DNA of 51,306 nt from Sphingomonadales bacterium (GTDB lineage: Bacteria > Pseudomonadota > Alphaproteobacteria > Sphingomonadales > Sphingomonadaceae). Below are positions 27,688 through 37,098 of this stretch, piece by piece (the stretch's first letter is position 1; each line of letters begins with the position of its first letter). The stretch covers positions 1 through 51,306 of the forward strand of contig JAIXOE010000029.1 in NCBI GenBank assembly GCA_027486895.1. Direction: 5' to 3'. The translations under genes were made by a program, and so were the position numbers. The notes under the pieces were generated by a model. The model was not told the origin of the DNA. It did not search any database and saw only the letters and a program-made list of their open reading frames with translations.

Positions 27688-28986
27688 GTGAACAACCTGT
27701 CTTCAGCCGCTGGTAAATCCAAATCGCGCAGCCGGTTTCCAATGCACCGTGCCAGAGAAGTCCGCGAATGGTTGGCCGGAGAGTCAGGCAGTCCAACGAC
27801 CATGCTCATGTTGGGCATCAAAGACCTCAAACAGATAAATGATCGCCTTGGGCGCGGCGCAGGTGACAAAGTTATTCGCCGAGTGGCTGAACGTCTTCGC
27901 GCATTTGCGGCACAACAGCTCTCGCCCATATGCTTCATGGCCAAGCTATCGGGGCGCGAATTTATGCTCGTGGTGAAGGGAAACCACCCCGGCGAGCATA
28001 CCGAACTTGCCGCGCAAACGCTTTTGGACATGGTATCTGCTGATTTGGGCGATGCTTCCATGTCGTTGCACGTGAACGCCCGTGTGGCGATTGCTTTATC
28101 CCAGCCAGGTGAAAGCCGTCAGCAATTGGCGGATCGTGCGTCCCAAGCGCTTGCAGAGGCTTATGAACGCAAGGGGAAGCGGTTTGCCATTGCAGACAAT
28201 GCCGTGGTGCTGGGGGGCCCTGACAGGACTCAACTCGATGCGGCGACGCGGTTGGCGTTGGCACAAGGGCAAATCGCTATCATGCTGCAGCCGCAATTTG
28301 AGGTTGCATCCGGTAACCTTGTTGGCGCCGAAGCGCTCGCGCGCATGTTTCATCCAGAGCTTGGTGAGGTAAGCGCGGGGGACTTGTTTGCGTCGGCTGA
28401 TCGCTGTGATCTTCGGGAAGAACTGTCCTATCATATCCAGCAGGAAGCTATCGCCATCGCATCGCAATGGCCCGAAGCATTTGGACATCTGCGATTGGCG
28501 GTCAATCTGGGTGCCGAGGAAATGACCGACAATTACGGCGCACGGCTGCTACAATTGCTTGGCAGTGCGGGCTTTGACGCGAACCGGCTGACATTGGAAC
28601 TCACCGAAGAAAGCCTTGTCCGCGACTTGCAATTGGCGGCGGGCCAACTTGAATTGCTCCGCAGTAATGGGGTGCGCATCGCCGTGGACGACTTCGGCAC
28701 GGGCTATTCAAGTCTCGCATATCTAAAGGCGCTACCGCTCGATTATCTTAAAATTGATAAAGGCATGACCCCGGACATCGTGGGTGGAGGCAAAGACCGC
28801 ATTATTTTGCGTGCAATTATCGCCATGGCAAAGGCGCTTGGCCTTTTGATCATCGCTGAAGGTGTCGAAAAGCCGGAAGAGCTGGAAATGTTGAAAGCCG
28901 AAGGCTGTGACTATTTTCAAGGTTTCTTGCGCGCACCACCACTGACTCCCGAAGCGTTTAAAGCATTGGCGCTGCAGCTCGTCTAA
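27688..28986 (+). CDS. EAL-domain cyclic-di-GMP protein with degenerate GGDEF domain
   Basis: A 432-residue cytoplasmic protein. An N-terminal GGDEF-like domain (about 25-165) has SGREF (residues 88-92) where an active cyclase has GG(D/E)EF, so synthesis is improbable. The EAL domain (about 185-432) keeps E215-A-L, VNLGAEEM, ELTEES, DDFGTGYSSLAYLKALPLDYLKID, AEGVE and YFQGF, so cyclic-di-GMP hydrolysis is likely. No membrane helix or sensory domain is seen. The frame is open upstream to 27523, across moaA; GTG 27688 is my choice, with ATG 27742 as alternative, and neither has a good Shine-Dalgarno. The stop interlocks with that of mfd (CTAA at 28983). Confidence 0.85.
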   Translation: MNNLSSAAGKSKSRSRFPMHRAREVREWLAGESGSPTTMLMLGIKDLKQINDRLGRGAGDKVIRRVAERLRAFAAQQLSPICFMAKLSGREFMLVVKGNHPGEHTELAAQTLLDMVSADLGDASMSLHVNARVAIALSQPGESRQQLADRASQALAEAYERKGKRFAIADNAVVLGGPDRTQLDAATRLALAQGQIAIMLQPQFEVASGNLVGAEALARMFHPELGEVSAGDLFASADRCDLREELSYHIQQEAIAIASQWPEAFGHLRLAVNLGAEEMTDNYGARLLQLLGSAGFDANRLTLELTEESLVRDLQLAAGQLELLRSNGVRIAVDDFGTGYSSLAYLKALPLDYLKIDKGMTPDIVGGGKDRIILRAIIAMAKALGLLIIAEGVEKPEELEMLKAEGCDYFQGFLRAPPLTPEAFKALALQLV

Positions 28987-31900
28987 CCTGCCTTTCGGGC
29001 AATATTTGCAAGGCCGCGTGAAAGCTGCAAGCATCCATTGAGCCGCGCCGCAGGGTCTCCCCAAATCCGATTGATAACCAGCTTGCTGTCGGGGCGCAGC
29101 TTTGCGGTCTCGCCCAATTTGTCGACATAAGCTAGCAATCCGGGGACGTTCGGTGGCGTGTCCTGATGGAAACTGACCAACGTACCGCGGGCGCCCACCT
29201 CGATTTTTGCGACTTGCGCAATGAGGGCGTTCTGCTTGATCTGGATAAGCTTGAGCAGGTTCTGCGTTGGCTCCGGAATCGGGCCAAAGCGATCGGTCAT
29301 TTCTGCGGCAAAGCCTTCGATGTCTTGGCCTTCTTCCAAATCGTTCAAGCGGCGATACAAAGCCATACGCACCGAAAGGTCGGGCACATAATCTTCGGGA
29401 ATAAGAATTGGTGCATCGATGGTGATTTGCGGTGAGAAACTGCCGCGCGGTTTTGCCAGCCCTTGATCGCTAGCGCGCGCCTCCAAAATGGCCTCTTCAA
29501 GCATTGATTGATACAATTCAAAGCCGACCTCTTTGATATGGCCCGACTGTTCATCGCCAACCAAATTGCCTGCGCCGCGAATGTCGAGGTCGTGACTTGC
29601 GAGCTGGAAACCAGCGCCGAGGCTATCGAGGTCACCAAGCACCTTGAGGCGTTTTTCCGCTGTTTCGGTCAGCACACGGTTCGCTTCATGCGTGAGATAA
29701 GCATAAGCGCGGGTTTTCGAACGCCCAACGCGTCCGCGCAATTGATACAATTGGGCAAGGCCAAAGCGGTCCGCGCGGTGGATGATCAAGGTGTTGGCAC
29801 TCGGAATATCGAGCCCGCTTTCGACAATAGTCGTCGATAGCAGGACATCGTAGCGCTTTTCGTAGAACGCGCTCATGCGCTCTTCCACCTGCGTTGGTGA
29901 CATTTGTCCGTGCGCGGTGACATATTTCACTTCAGGCACTTCAGTCCGCAGATATTCCTCAATTTCGGTCAGATCGGTTATGCGTGGTACAACAAAGAAA
30001 CTTTGCCCGCCGCGATAATGTTCGCGGAGCAATGCTTCACGAAGCACCACGGGATCCCACGGCATAACATAGGTACGCACCGCCAGACGGTCGACAGGAG
30101 GCGTCTGGATGACCGACAGTTCCCGCAAGCCAGACATCGCCATTTGCAGCGTGCGCGGGATTGGCGTTGCTGTCAGCGTCAGCATGTGGACGTCAGTCTT
30201 GAGTGCCTTCAGCTGTTCCTTGTGATTGACCCCGAACCTTTGTTCTTCATCGACGATGACAAGGCCGAGCCGCTTGAACTGCAGAGATTTTGCGAGGACT
30301 GCGTGAGTCCCGATGACAATGTCCAACGTGCCATCCGCCAGGCCTTCACGCGTCTGTGCTGCTTCGGCTGCCGGAACGAGCCTTGACAGCCGACCGAGCT
30401 TTAACGGCAGATCACGGAAACGTTCGGCGAAGTTCGAATAATGCTGGCGCGCCAGTAGTGTCGTCGGTGCAATAACGGCCACCTGCAGACCAGCCATTGC
30501 CGCCGCAAAAGCCGCACGCATCGCGACTTCGGTTTTGCCGAAACCGACATCCCCGCACACAAGTCGGTCCATCGGTTTGCCAGCTGATAAATCCTGAAGA
30601 ACTTCTTCGATAACGCGCAGCTGATCTTCGGTTTCCTCATATGGGAAACGATCGACAAAACTGGCATAAGCGGGACCGTCAACTTCAATAATTGACCCCG
30701 GACGAAGCGCGCGTTCAGCGGCAGTCTTGAGCAATTCGCCGGCAATCGCACGGATGCGTTCTTTCAGCTTCGACTTGCGTCGCTGCCAAGCCTCACCGCC
30801 CAGCTTGTCGAGCGAAACATGCTCGCTGTCAGATCCGTAGCGCGACAGGACGTCGATATTTTCAACAGGAACGTATAATTTGTCGCCGCCCGAATAGGTA
30901 AGCGCAACGCAGTCATGGGGACTGTTGCCCACCGGTATCGAAATCAAGCCTTCATAACGGCCAATACCATGGTCCTGATGTACGACCAGATCACCAGGCG
31001 TCAGCGCGGCAAGTTCGGCCATGAAGGCATCAGCGGATTTACGGCGTTTCTGGCGGCGCACCAGCCGGTCGCCCAACATGTCCTGCTCGCTCAGGACAGC
31101 CAAGTCGGGTGTTGAAAAGCCATGGTCGAGTGGCAAGACAACCATCGCGGTCCGCCCTGCCGCTACGCCTAATGCCTGCTGCCAGCCTTCCGCATCAACG
31201 ATTGGCGGCGCACCATGATCGGCCAGCAAACCCTTCAGGCGCTCGCGCGCACCAATGGAATAACTCGCGATGATGGTTTTGGTCTTTTTGCTGTGCAGCG
31301 ATTTCAGATGCGCTGCCACAGCTTCGTAGACATTCACTTTTTGCGTGCGTTCCGGTGCAAAATCGCGCGCTGCGCTTATGCCGAAATCAATGACGCTGGC
31401 GGAGTTAGGCTGCGCAAAAGGTGTAATCAAATGCGCGGCATTGTCGTCGAACAGTTGGTCGAGTTCGCTACCACTTAGATAGAGCATCTCGGGTGGCAAG
31501 GGGCGATAGCTGCCGGGTTCAGCAGCCTGCGCCTTCACGCGGTTCTCGTGATAGTCGGTGATGGAATCCAGTCGCGACTGGCCCGCGGCAATGGCGCCAC
31601 TGTCGCGAATTATCAGCGCGTCGGCCCCAACATGGTCAAAGATCGTCGCCATGCGCTCTTCGAACAATGGCAACCAATGGTCCATACCCGAAAGTCTGCG
31701 GCCTTCCGATACTGCCTGATAGAGCGGGTCGCCCGTTGCGGTCACGCCAAAGCGTTCGCGATATCCAACACGAAAACGCTTGATTGCGTCTTCGTCCATT
31801 AAGGCTTCGACGGCGGGCAAGATGTCGAAATGTTCAACCTGGTCGATGCTGCGCTGATCAGACGGATTAAAGCGGCGGATGCTTTCGATTTCATCGCCGA

Positions 31901-32453
31901 AGAAATCGAGGCGAAGGCCGACTTCGCTGCCGGCGGGGAACAGGTCGACAATGCTGCCACGGATCGCGAATTCGCCTGCATCGGCCACAGTGTCGACACG
32001 GAAATAGCCGTTTGACTGAAGCAATGAGGCTAGCCGCTCGCGGCTGATCTCGCGGCCAGCCGCTAGGCGCTCGCCCGTCTGGCGAATACGGAACGGCGTG
32101 ACATATTTTTGAATAACCGCGCCGATGGTGGTGACCACCAACTGCTTCTTCTTTGAAGGTTGCTGAAGTGCCTGCAAAGTCGACATGCGCTGCGAGGTGA
32201 CCGCAACAGATGGCGAAGCGCGATCGTACGGAAGGCAATCCCATCCGGGAAGAATCAATATTTCAAGTTCTGGCGCAAAAAACGGAACAGCGTCGGCAAT
32301 GGCACGCATTGCCGCTTCATCAGGCGCGATATAAAGCGTGCGCGCTTTGGCCGCACGCGTCAGGTCGGCAAGCAGGAGCGGCGCAAAACCGTGCGGCACT
32401 GACGCGAGCGTCAGCGCGTTGCGACTGGTCGTGATCCGTTGCAAATCAATCAT
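28983..32453 (-). CDS. mfd: transcription-repair coupling factor Mfd
   Basis: An 1156-residue translocase that removes RNA polymerase stalled at DNA damage and recruits UvrA. Domains in order are a UvrB-like N-terminal part (LPGWDCLPYDRASPS; GSIVDLFPAGSE), the RNA polymerase interaction domain (TPGDLVVHQDHGIGRYEGL), the RecG-like motor with Walker A GDVGFGKTEVA, VDEEQRFG and TATPIPRTLQMAMSGLR, the helicase C-terminal part (STTIVESGLDIPSANTLIIHRADRFGLAQLYQLRGRVGRS), and the C-terminal TRCF domain. The start ATG overlaps the sdhE stop (ATGA at 32450). The 3' end interlocks with the EAL gene. Confidence 0.97.
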   Translation of the reverse strand: MIDLQRITTSRNALTLASVPHGFAPLLLADLTRAAKARTLYIAPDEAAMRAIADAVPFFAPELEILILPGWDCLPYDRASPSVAVTSQRMSTLQALQQPSKKKQLVVTTIGAVIQKYVTPFRIRQTGERLAAGREISRERLASLLQSNGYFRVDTVADAGEFAIRGSIVDLFPAGSEVGLRLDFFGDEIESIRRFNPSDQRSIDQVEHFDILPAVEALMDEDAIKRFRVGYRERFGVTATGDPLYQAVSEGRRLSGMDHWLPLFEERMATIFDHVGADALIIRDSGAIAAGQSRLDSITDYHENRVKAQAAEPGSYRPLPPEMLYLSGSELDQLFDDNAAHLITPFAQPNSASVIDFGISAARDFAPERTQKVNVYEAVAAHLKSLHSKKTKTIIASYSIGARERLKGLLADHGAPPIVDAEGWQQALGVAAGRTAMVVLPLDHGFSTPDLAVLSEQDMLGDRLVRRQKRRKSADAFMAELAALTPGDLVVHQDHGIGRYEGLISIPVGNSPHDCVALTYSGGDKLYVPVENIDVLSRYGSDSEHVSLDKLGGEAWQRRKSKLKERIRAIAGELLKTAAERALRPGSIIEVDGPAYASFVDRFPYEETEDQLRVIEEVLQDLSAGKPMDRLVCGDVGFGKTEVAMRAAFAAAMAGLQVAVIAPTTLLARQHYSNFAERFRDLPLKLGRLSRLVPAAEAAQTREGLADGTLDIVIGTHAVLAKSLQFKRLGLVIVDEEQRFGVNHKEQLKALKTDVHMLTLTATPIPRTLQMAMSGLRELSVIQTPPVDRLAVRTYVMPWDPVVLREALLREHYRGGQSFFVVPRITDLTEIEEYLRTEVPEVKYVTAHGQMSPTQVEERMSAFYEKRYDVLLSTTIVESGLDIPSANTLIIHRADRFGLAQLYQLRGRVGRSKTRAYAYLTHEANRVLTETAEKRLKVLGDLDSLGAGFQLASHDLDIRGAGNLVGDEQSGHIKEVGFELYQSMLEEAILEARASDQGLAKPRGSFSPQITIDAPILIPEDYVPDLSVRMALYRRLNDLEEGQDIEGFAAEMTDRFGPIPEPTQNLLKLIQIKQNALIAQVAKIEVGARGTLVSFHQDTPPNVPGLLAYVDKLGETAKLRPDSKLVINRIWGDPAARLNGCLQLSRGLANIARKAG

Positions 32454-32737
32454 GACTTTAAGGTGCTAAGCCCTTCGGGAAGACTGATGAAATTCAGCTG
32501 CATCAGTTGATCCATCAATGGCCCAGCAAATGCAGGGTCGGGCGTCGCTGTTCCTAATGCCCAGGCCATGATGTCGACATCTTCCTCATCGATCAGACGT
32601 TCAAACCATTCATATTCGACCTCACCCCACTCGGCCGAGCATTGATCGAAAAAGCCGCCGACCATGGCATCCGCTTCGCGGGTTCCGCGGTGATGTGCAC
32701 GATAATGCAATTTGCGACGATAGGGGTCAGCGTCCAT
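32450..32737 (-). CDS. sdhE: succinate dehydrogenase flavinylation factor SdhE
   Basis: A 95-residue small helical protein (SDH5/YgfY/CptB family) that promotes covalent FAD attachment to SdhA. The conserved RG.RE motif is visible as HRGTREADAM, followed by EYEWFERLIDEEDVDIMAWALG. I start at ATG 32737 because AAGGA lies eight bases upstream; an in-frame ATG at 32746 would have its ribosome site directly abutting. It overlaps mfd by four bases and is divergent from recG, whose start is 60 bases away, so the two promoters share this gap. No sdh genes are nearby. Confidence 0.9.
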   Translation of the reverse strand: MDADPYRRKLHYRAHHRGTREADAMVGGFFDQCSAEWGEVEYEWFERLIDEEDVDIMAWALGTATPDPAFAGPLMDQLMQLNFISLPEGLSTLKS

Positions 32738-32797
32738 GTAACGCATCCTTTATGCTTGTGGCGTGAAATGATTTGCGGGTTATAAGCGGCCCTAGTC

Positions 32798-34858
32798 ATG
32801 CGTCCCGATATACTCAATCCGTTATTTGCAGAAGTTCGCGCCATGAAGGGCGTTGGCCCTGGTCTGGCAAAGCCTCTCGAACGCCTTGGGCTCGAGCGGG
32901 TCAAGGATGTGCTGTATCATTTTCCGGCCAACTGGACCTATCGCAAAGCGGTTTCGTTGCTTGATGTGGCAGATGTTGGAAGCAACATCATCGTCACCGT
33001 TACGGTCATGGACCACCGCAACAGCAACAACGCCCGCGCACCGTTGCGGATATTTGTTGCGGATGTCGCCGGAAATTATCTCACTCTAACCTTTTTTGGC
33101 CGGAATGGTGGCTGGGCGCGTAAACAGTTGCCCGTCGGTGAGAGGCGGGTCATTTCGGGCAAGCTCGAACGCTATGGCGACGAATTGCAAATGGTGCATC
33201 CCGACCATGTCGTCGCGGTGGATAGTGATGCGTCGCCAGGCCTTGCCGAGCCGATTTACCCATTGTCGGACGGACTAACCAACAAACGCATGGGGCAGCT
33301 TGCCGGAGCCGCATTGCAGGACGTACCCGACCTTCCCGAATGGATTGAACCCACTCTGGTCGCTGACCGGAATTGGTCCAACTGGGGAACGGCTATGGGC
33401 AGCGTCCACCGCAGGGATGACCAATCGGTACGCGATCGGTTGGCTTATGACGAACTGTTCAGCAATCAGCTTGCCATGCGGCTAATCCGCGCGGCTATGG
33501 ACCGGCGCACTGCGGTGCCGGTGGCAGGTGATGGGTCGCTGATTTCTATGCTGAAGCTGCCATTTGCGCTGACCGGCGCACAACAAAGGGCGATTGCTGA
33601 AATCGAGGGTGATTTGGCGCAGTCGCGGCCCATGTTGCGTCTGCTTCAGGGTGATGTTGGCGCGGGTAAAACGATGGTGGCGCTGATGGCGCTGCTGCGC
33701 GGGGTTGAGTCGGGGATGCAGACGGCGATGTTGGCGCCAACCGAAATTCTTGCGCGTCAGCATTATGCAGGCCTTCAAAAGCTGCTGGCGGGGATGCCTG
33801 TAAATATTGCAATCCTAACTGGCCGCGAAAAGGGCAGTTTGCGTGAAGCAACCCTAATGGGGCTAGCTGACGGTTCGATTCACATACTCGTCGGCACACA
33901 TGCGATTTTCCAGGAAGCCGTGACCTACAAGTCGCTCGCGGTGGCCGTGATCGACGAGCAGCACCGTTTCGGGGTGTCGCAACGGCTCATGCTATCGCGA
34001 AAGGGCAGGGGTGTTCCGCATTTGCTGGTGATGACAGCCACCCCAATTCCGCGCAGCCTTGCGCTTGCGGCCTATGGTGAAATGGACAGTTCAATCCTTG
34101 ACGAACTTCCGCCCGGTCGAACGCCCGTTGAAACACGCGTAATGTCGCAGGATCGGCTTGATGAACTGATTGAGGGCGTCGCGCGTCACCTTGCGGCAGG
34201 TAAACAAGCGTTCTGGGTGTGCCCTTTGGTCGAAGAAAGCGACAAGAGCGATCTTGCTGCCGCGGAACAGCGCGCAGAAATGCTTAGGCTGCGCTTCGGG
34301 CCGCAGGTTGCCGTGGTGCACGGCCGCATGCGTGGCGCGGAAAAAGACGCCGTCATGGAGCGGTTCGTTGCGGGCGAGACACGATTGCTTGTTGCGACAA
34401 CGGTAATCGAAGTGGGCGTTGATGTTCCCAATGCCAGCCTGATGGTCATAGAGGCTGCGGATCGGTTCGGTCTCGCACAATTGCATCAGCTGCGCGGCCG
34501 TGTTGGGCGTGGGTCTGAGAAATCGGTGTGTGTTCTGGTGCGCACGACGCAGATCGGTGAGACGGCGCGCGCGCGTCTTGCGCTTATGCGTGAAACCAAT
34601 GATGGCTTTCGCATTGCGGAAGAAGATCTCAAGCTGCGCGGTGCCGGAGAATTGCTGGGAACGCGTCAGTCTGGAGACAGCCCGTTTCGCGTTGCCACAC
34701 CCGAGCAAGTACGCGAACTTATTGGTGTAGCGGCCGACGACGCCCGGCTTCTGCTTGAACGCGATGGCGGCCTTGATGGGCAACGCGGACAGGCAGCCCG
34801 CGTGGCGCTTTATCTGTTTGAACGCGACGCCGGTGTCGCGACTTTAAGAGGTGGTTAG
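32798..34858 (+). CDS. recG: ATP-dependent DNA helicase RecG
   Basis: A 686-residue branch-migrating helicase that reverses stalled forks. The N-terminal wedge/OB-fold region (KGVGPGLAKPLERLGLERVKDVLYHFP; VDRI-like VVTVTVMDHR) is followed by the motor: GDVGAGKTMVALMA (Walker A), IDEQHRFGVSQR, TATPIPRSLALAAYGEMDSS, STTVIEVGVD-like VATTVIEVGVDVPNASLMVIE and HQLRGRVGRG. The C-terminal FRIAEEDLKLRGAGELLGTRQSG is diagnostic. The length is typical. Its TAG stop interlocks with the convergent PilZ gene (TTAG at 34855-34858). Confidence 0.97.
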   Translation: MRPDILNPLFAEVRAMKGVGPGLAKPLERLGLERVKDVLYHFPANWTYRKAVSLLDVADVGSNIIVTVTVMDHRNSNNARAPLRIFVADVAGNYLTLTFFGRNGGWARKQLPVGERRVISGKLERYGDELQMVHPDHVVAVDSDASPGLAEPIYPLSDGLTNKRMGQLAGAALQDVPDLPEWIEPTLVADRNWSNWGTAMGSVHRRDDQSVRDRLAYDELFSNQLAMRLIRAAMDRRTAVPVAGDGSLISMLKLPFALTGAQQRAIAEIEGDLAQSRPMLRLLQGDVGAGKTMVALMALLRGVESGMQTAMLAPTEILARQHYAGLQKLLAGMPVNIAILTGREKGSLREATLMGLADGSIHILVGTHAIFQEAVTYKSLAVAVIDEQHRFGVSQRLMLSRKGRGVPHLLVMTATPIPRSLALAAYGEMDSSILDELPPGRTPVETRVMSQDRLDELIEGVARHLAAGKQAFWVCPLVEESDKSDLAAAEQRAEMLRLRFGPQVAVVHGRMRGAEKDAVMERFVAGETRLLVATTVIEVGVDVPNASLMVIEAADRFGLAQLHQLRGRVGRGSEKSVCVLVRTTQIGETARARLALMRETNDGFRIAEEDLKLRGAGELLGTRQSGDSPFRVATPEQVRELIGVAADDARLLLERDGGLDGQRGQAARVALYLFERDAGVATLRGG

Positions 34859-35178
34859 CGCAGCTTTGGCGTGATGACGTCAAGCAGCCCTAGAAAATCG
34901 GGCAAGCGCAACACGCGTTCGAACTGGAAACCGGCCCGCTTTTCAACAGTCCAGATCGCCAATGCTTCAATTCTACCGATGACAGGCAGTCGAAGTTCAA
35001 CGCGTTCGCCTCGTTCGAAGCCAGGATTATCGTCAATCATGAAACCATGTGCCGAGACATTGACGATATGAATATGCTGGTCGCCGTGTAGCTTGTTCTC
35101 GGCTATCACTTTGTGATCGGCCCGGTGACGGGCCGCTCTGCGGAGATCCAGATCAGAATTTGGAACGGCTTGCGCCAT
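34855..35178 (-). CDS. PilZ-domain protein
   Basis: A 107-residue single-domain protein of the PilZ family, cyclic-di-GMP receptors in many bacteria. The two ligand motifs are present: RRAARHRA near residue 13 (RxxxR) and NVSAHG near residue 39, a [D/N]xSxxG form with Asn. The rest of the beta barrel (GERVELRLPVIGRIEALAIWTVEKRAGFQFE) follows. Ligand binding is likely but unproven. It lies 100 bases downstream of tyrS on the same strand, with an imperfect inverted repeat in that gap, and interlocks with recG at the 3' end. Confidence 0.85.
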   Translation of the reverse strand: MAQAVPNSDLDLRRAARHRADHKVIAENKLHGDQHIHIVNVSAHGFMIDDNPGFERGERVELRLPVIGRIEALAIWTVEKRAGFQFERVLRLPDFLGLLDVITPKLR

Positions 35179-35196
35179 ATTTTTGCGACCTCGTAG

Positions 35197-35225
35197 GGTA
35201 GTTGATGTTAGAAAATCAACCTACC
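35197..35225 (-). promoter_or_regulatory. imperfect inverted repeat in the leader of the PilZ gene
   Basis: GGTAGTTGAT (35197-35206) pairs with ATCAACCTACC (35215-35225) leaving one bulged base and an 8-base loop. It lies 18 bases upstream of the PilZ start codon. On neither strand is it followed by a T-run, so it looks like an operator or leader hairpin rather than the tyrS terminator. Confidence 0.3.
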
Positions 35226-35278
35226 GCCAAGTTCCAAAGATTTGGTAAAATCATGTTTCGGAAAATTTGCGAATGTAT

Positions 35279-36505
35279 CTAGCTAAAGCGAATGAGGCCG
35301 TGTTTTTTCTTACCTGCAGAAATTTTGACGGGTTCAGATTGTGCAGAAATCATCGCATTTTCGTCAGTAACAGCTTCATCAGAGATACGCGCGCCGCCGC
35401 CCTGGATCATTCTGCGCGCTTCTTTTTTGGAAGCCACAAAATTCAACGCGACCAACGCATCAATCACCGAAATCTCTCCGTTGACGTCAACCGTAGGCAA
35501 ATCTCCGCCCGATGTCCCTTCTTCAAAGGTCTTTCTTGCGGTTTCAGCGGCCAGCGCAGATGCTTCGGCCCCACGGCATAATTCGGTCGCCGCGTTCGCC
35601 AGTGCAATCTTCGCTATGTTAATTTCGGATCCGCCAAGCGATTCCAGGCGTTCGATTTCGTCCAGCGGCAAATCGGTGAATAGGCGCAGGAACTTGCCGA
35701 CGTCACGGTCGTCTGTGTTGCGCCAAAACTGCCAATAATCATAATCGGGCAACTGTTCCCGGTTAAGCCAAATCGCGCCAGCCACCGATTTGCCCATTTT
35801 CGAACCATCGGCTTTGGTGATTAGCGGCGTCGTCAGGCCGAACACCTCTGCACCGTCCATCCGGCGCGCCAATTCCATGCCGTTAATGATGTTACCCCAT
35901 TGGTCCGATCCGCCCATTTGCAAACGGACACCCATCGTCTTGCTGAGATGGCGGAAGTCGTACCCTTGTAGGATCATATAGTTGAATTCGAGGAAGGTCA
36001 TGGGCTGCTCACGCTCGAGCCGCAGCTTAACCGAATCAAATGTAAGCATTCGGTTGACGGTAAAATGCGATCCAACTTCTTGGAGTAGCTGGATATACCC
36101 CAGCTTACCCAACCAGTCGTGGTTATTGACCATCACGGCATCGGTTGGACCGTCGCCAAAGGTCAAGAACTGCTCAAACGCCGTGCGTATTGAGGATATG
36201 TTGGCCTCGATGGTTTCATCTGTCAGCATCTTGCGGACTTCGTCTTTGCCCGTCGGATCACCAATACGCGTCGTACCGCCGCCCATAACCACAACCGGCT
36301 TGTGGCCGGCCTGCTGCAATCGCCGCAGCAGCATGATGGAAACCAGATTTCCGACATGAAGCGATGGCGCAGTTGCATCGAAGCCGATATATCCCGGAAC
36401 AATCTGTTTGGACGCGAGCGCATCAAGCGCCGCCGCGTCGGTTGTTTGGTGGATGTAGCCGCGTGCATCAAGCTGGCGAAGAAGATCAGATTTATAAGCA
36501 GTCAT
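35279..36505 (-). CDS. tyrS: tyrosyl-tRNA synthetase
   Basis: A 408-residue class I synthetase charging tRNA-Tyr. HIGH is seen as PSLHVGNL and KMSKS as KMGKS (in GSKMGKSVAGAIWLN). Tyr-binding segments include YDFRHL and MGGSDQWGNI. The C-terminal S4-like RNA-binding domain covers roughly the last 65 residues (VVALNFV-like ALVALNFVASKKEARRMIQGGG and KKHGLIRF). The frame is open to 36583, but the extra 26 residues overlap the divergent DOMON-like gene; ATG 36505 gives the usual TAYKSDLLRQLDARGYIHQ start. The Shine-Dalgarno is weak. It is divergent from the DOMON-like gene with a 32-base gap. Confidence 0.96.
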   Translation of the reverse strand: MTAYKSDLLRQLDARGYIHQTTDAAALDALASKQIVPGYIGFDATAPSLHVGNLVSIMLLRRLQQAGHKPVVVMGGGTTRIGDPTGKDEVRKMLTDETIEANISSIRTAFEQFLTFGDGPTDAVMVNNHDWLGKLGYIQLLQEVGSHFTVNRMLTFDSVKLRLEREQPMTFLEFNYMILQGYDFRHLSKTMGVRLQMGGSDQWGNIINGMELARRMDGAEVFGLTTPLITKADGSKMGKSVAGAIWLNREQLPDYDYWQFWRNTDDRDVGKFLRLFTDLPLDEIERLESLGGSEINIAKIALANAATELCRGAEASALAAETARKTFEEGTSGGDLPTVDVNGEISVIDALVALNFVASKKEARRMIQGGGARISDEAVTDENAMISAQSEPVKISAGKKKHGLIRFS

Positions 36506-36537
36506 AGCGCGCCCGCGCCTAGCATGGAGTTTCGACA

Positions 36538-37098
36538 TTGGCCAATATTTCGATGACGCAAACGGCGCTTCGATGTCATCCACTGAGCGAAAACGATTTT
36601 GTAGAGGGAATTTCCGTGCAGGTTAACCGCGCGGAAGGCGGAGGATTGCGGGTCAAATTTACGCTGCACGGGCTTATCAACCAAATACATTTCTCTCAAA
36701 TTGCGCAGCCGGAGCGCATGGATGAACTCTGGAAAGACACATGTTTTGAGATGTTTTGGGGCGGTCCCGATCAAGGCGGCTATTTCGAATATAACTTCGC
36801 GCCCTCGGGGCAATGGGCGGCATATGCCTTTACCGGGTATCGTCAGGGAATGACGGAACTGTCGTGCGCGCCTCCGTGCATAGACTGTTCCAAAGATGAG
36901 AAGATATTCGAAATGACGGTCAATTTGGACCTGCCTGAATCTATGCGCGACATGGACGCAATGCTCGGGTTCAGTGCCGTTATTGCGGACAATGACGGAC
37001 GTACCTCTTATTGGGCACTTGCACATCCGCCGGGCAGACCGGATTTTCATCATAAGGATTGCTTTGCCCTGCAACTGGAGGCACGAAGCGCGGCATGA
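36538..37098 (+). CDS. DOMON-like domain protein
   Basis: A 186-residue soluble protein resembling the bacterial DOMON-like family, a beta-sandwich related to heme- or sugar-binding domains. The signature ELWKDTCFEMFW, YFEYNFAPSGQWAAYAFTGYRQGM and SYWALAHPPGRPDFHHKDCFAL are seen. No signal peptide is visible. The start is uncertain: TTG 36538 has GGAG eight bases upstream, whereas ATG 36553 (MTQTALRCHP) has none. The stop overlaps the NamZ-like gene as ATGA, so the two are translationally coupled and probably functionally linked. The ligand is unknown. Confidence 0.75.
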   Translation: MANISMTQTALRCHPLSENDFVEGISVQVNRAEGGGLRVKFTLHGLINQIHFSQIAQPERMDELWKDTCFEMFWGGPDQGGYFEYNFAPSGQWAAYAFTGYRQGMTELSCAPPCIDCSKDEKIFEMTVNLDLPESMRDMDAMLGFSAVIADNDGRTSYWALAHPPGRPDFHHKDCFALQLEARSAA

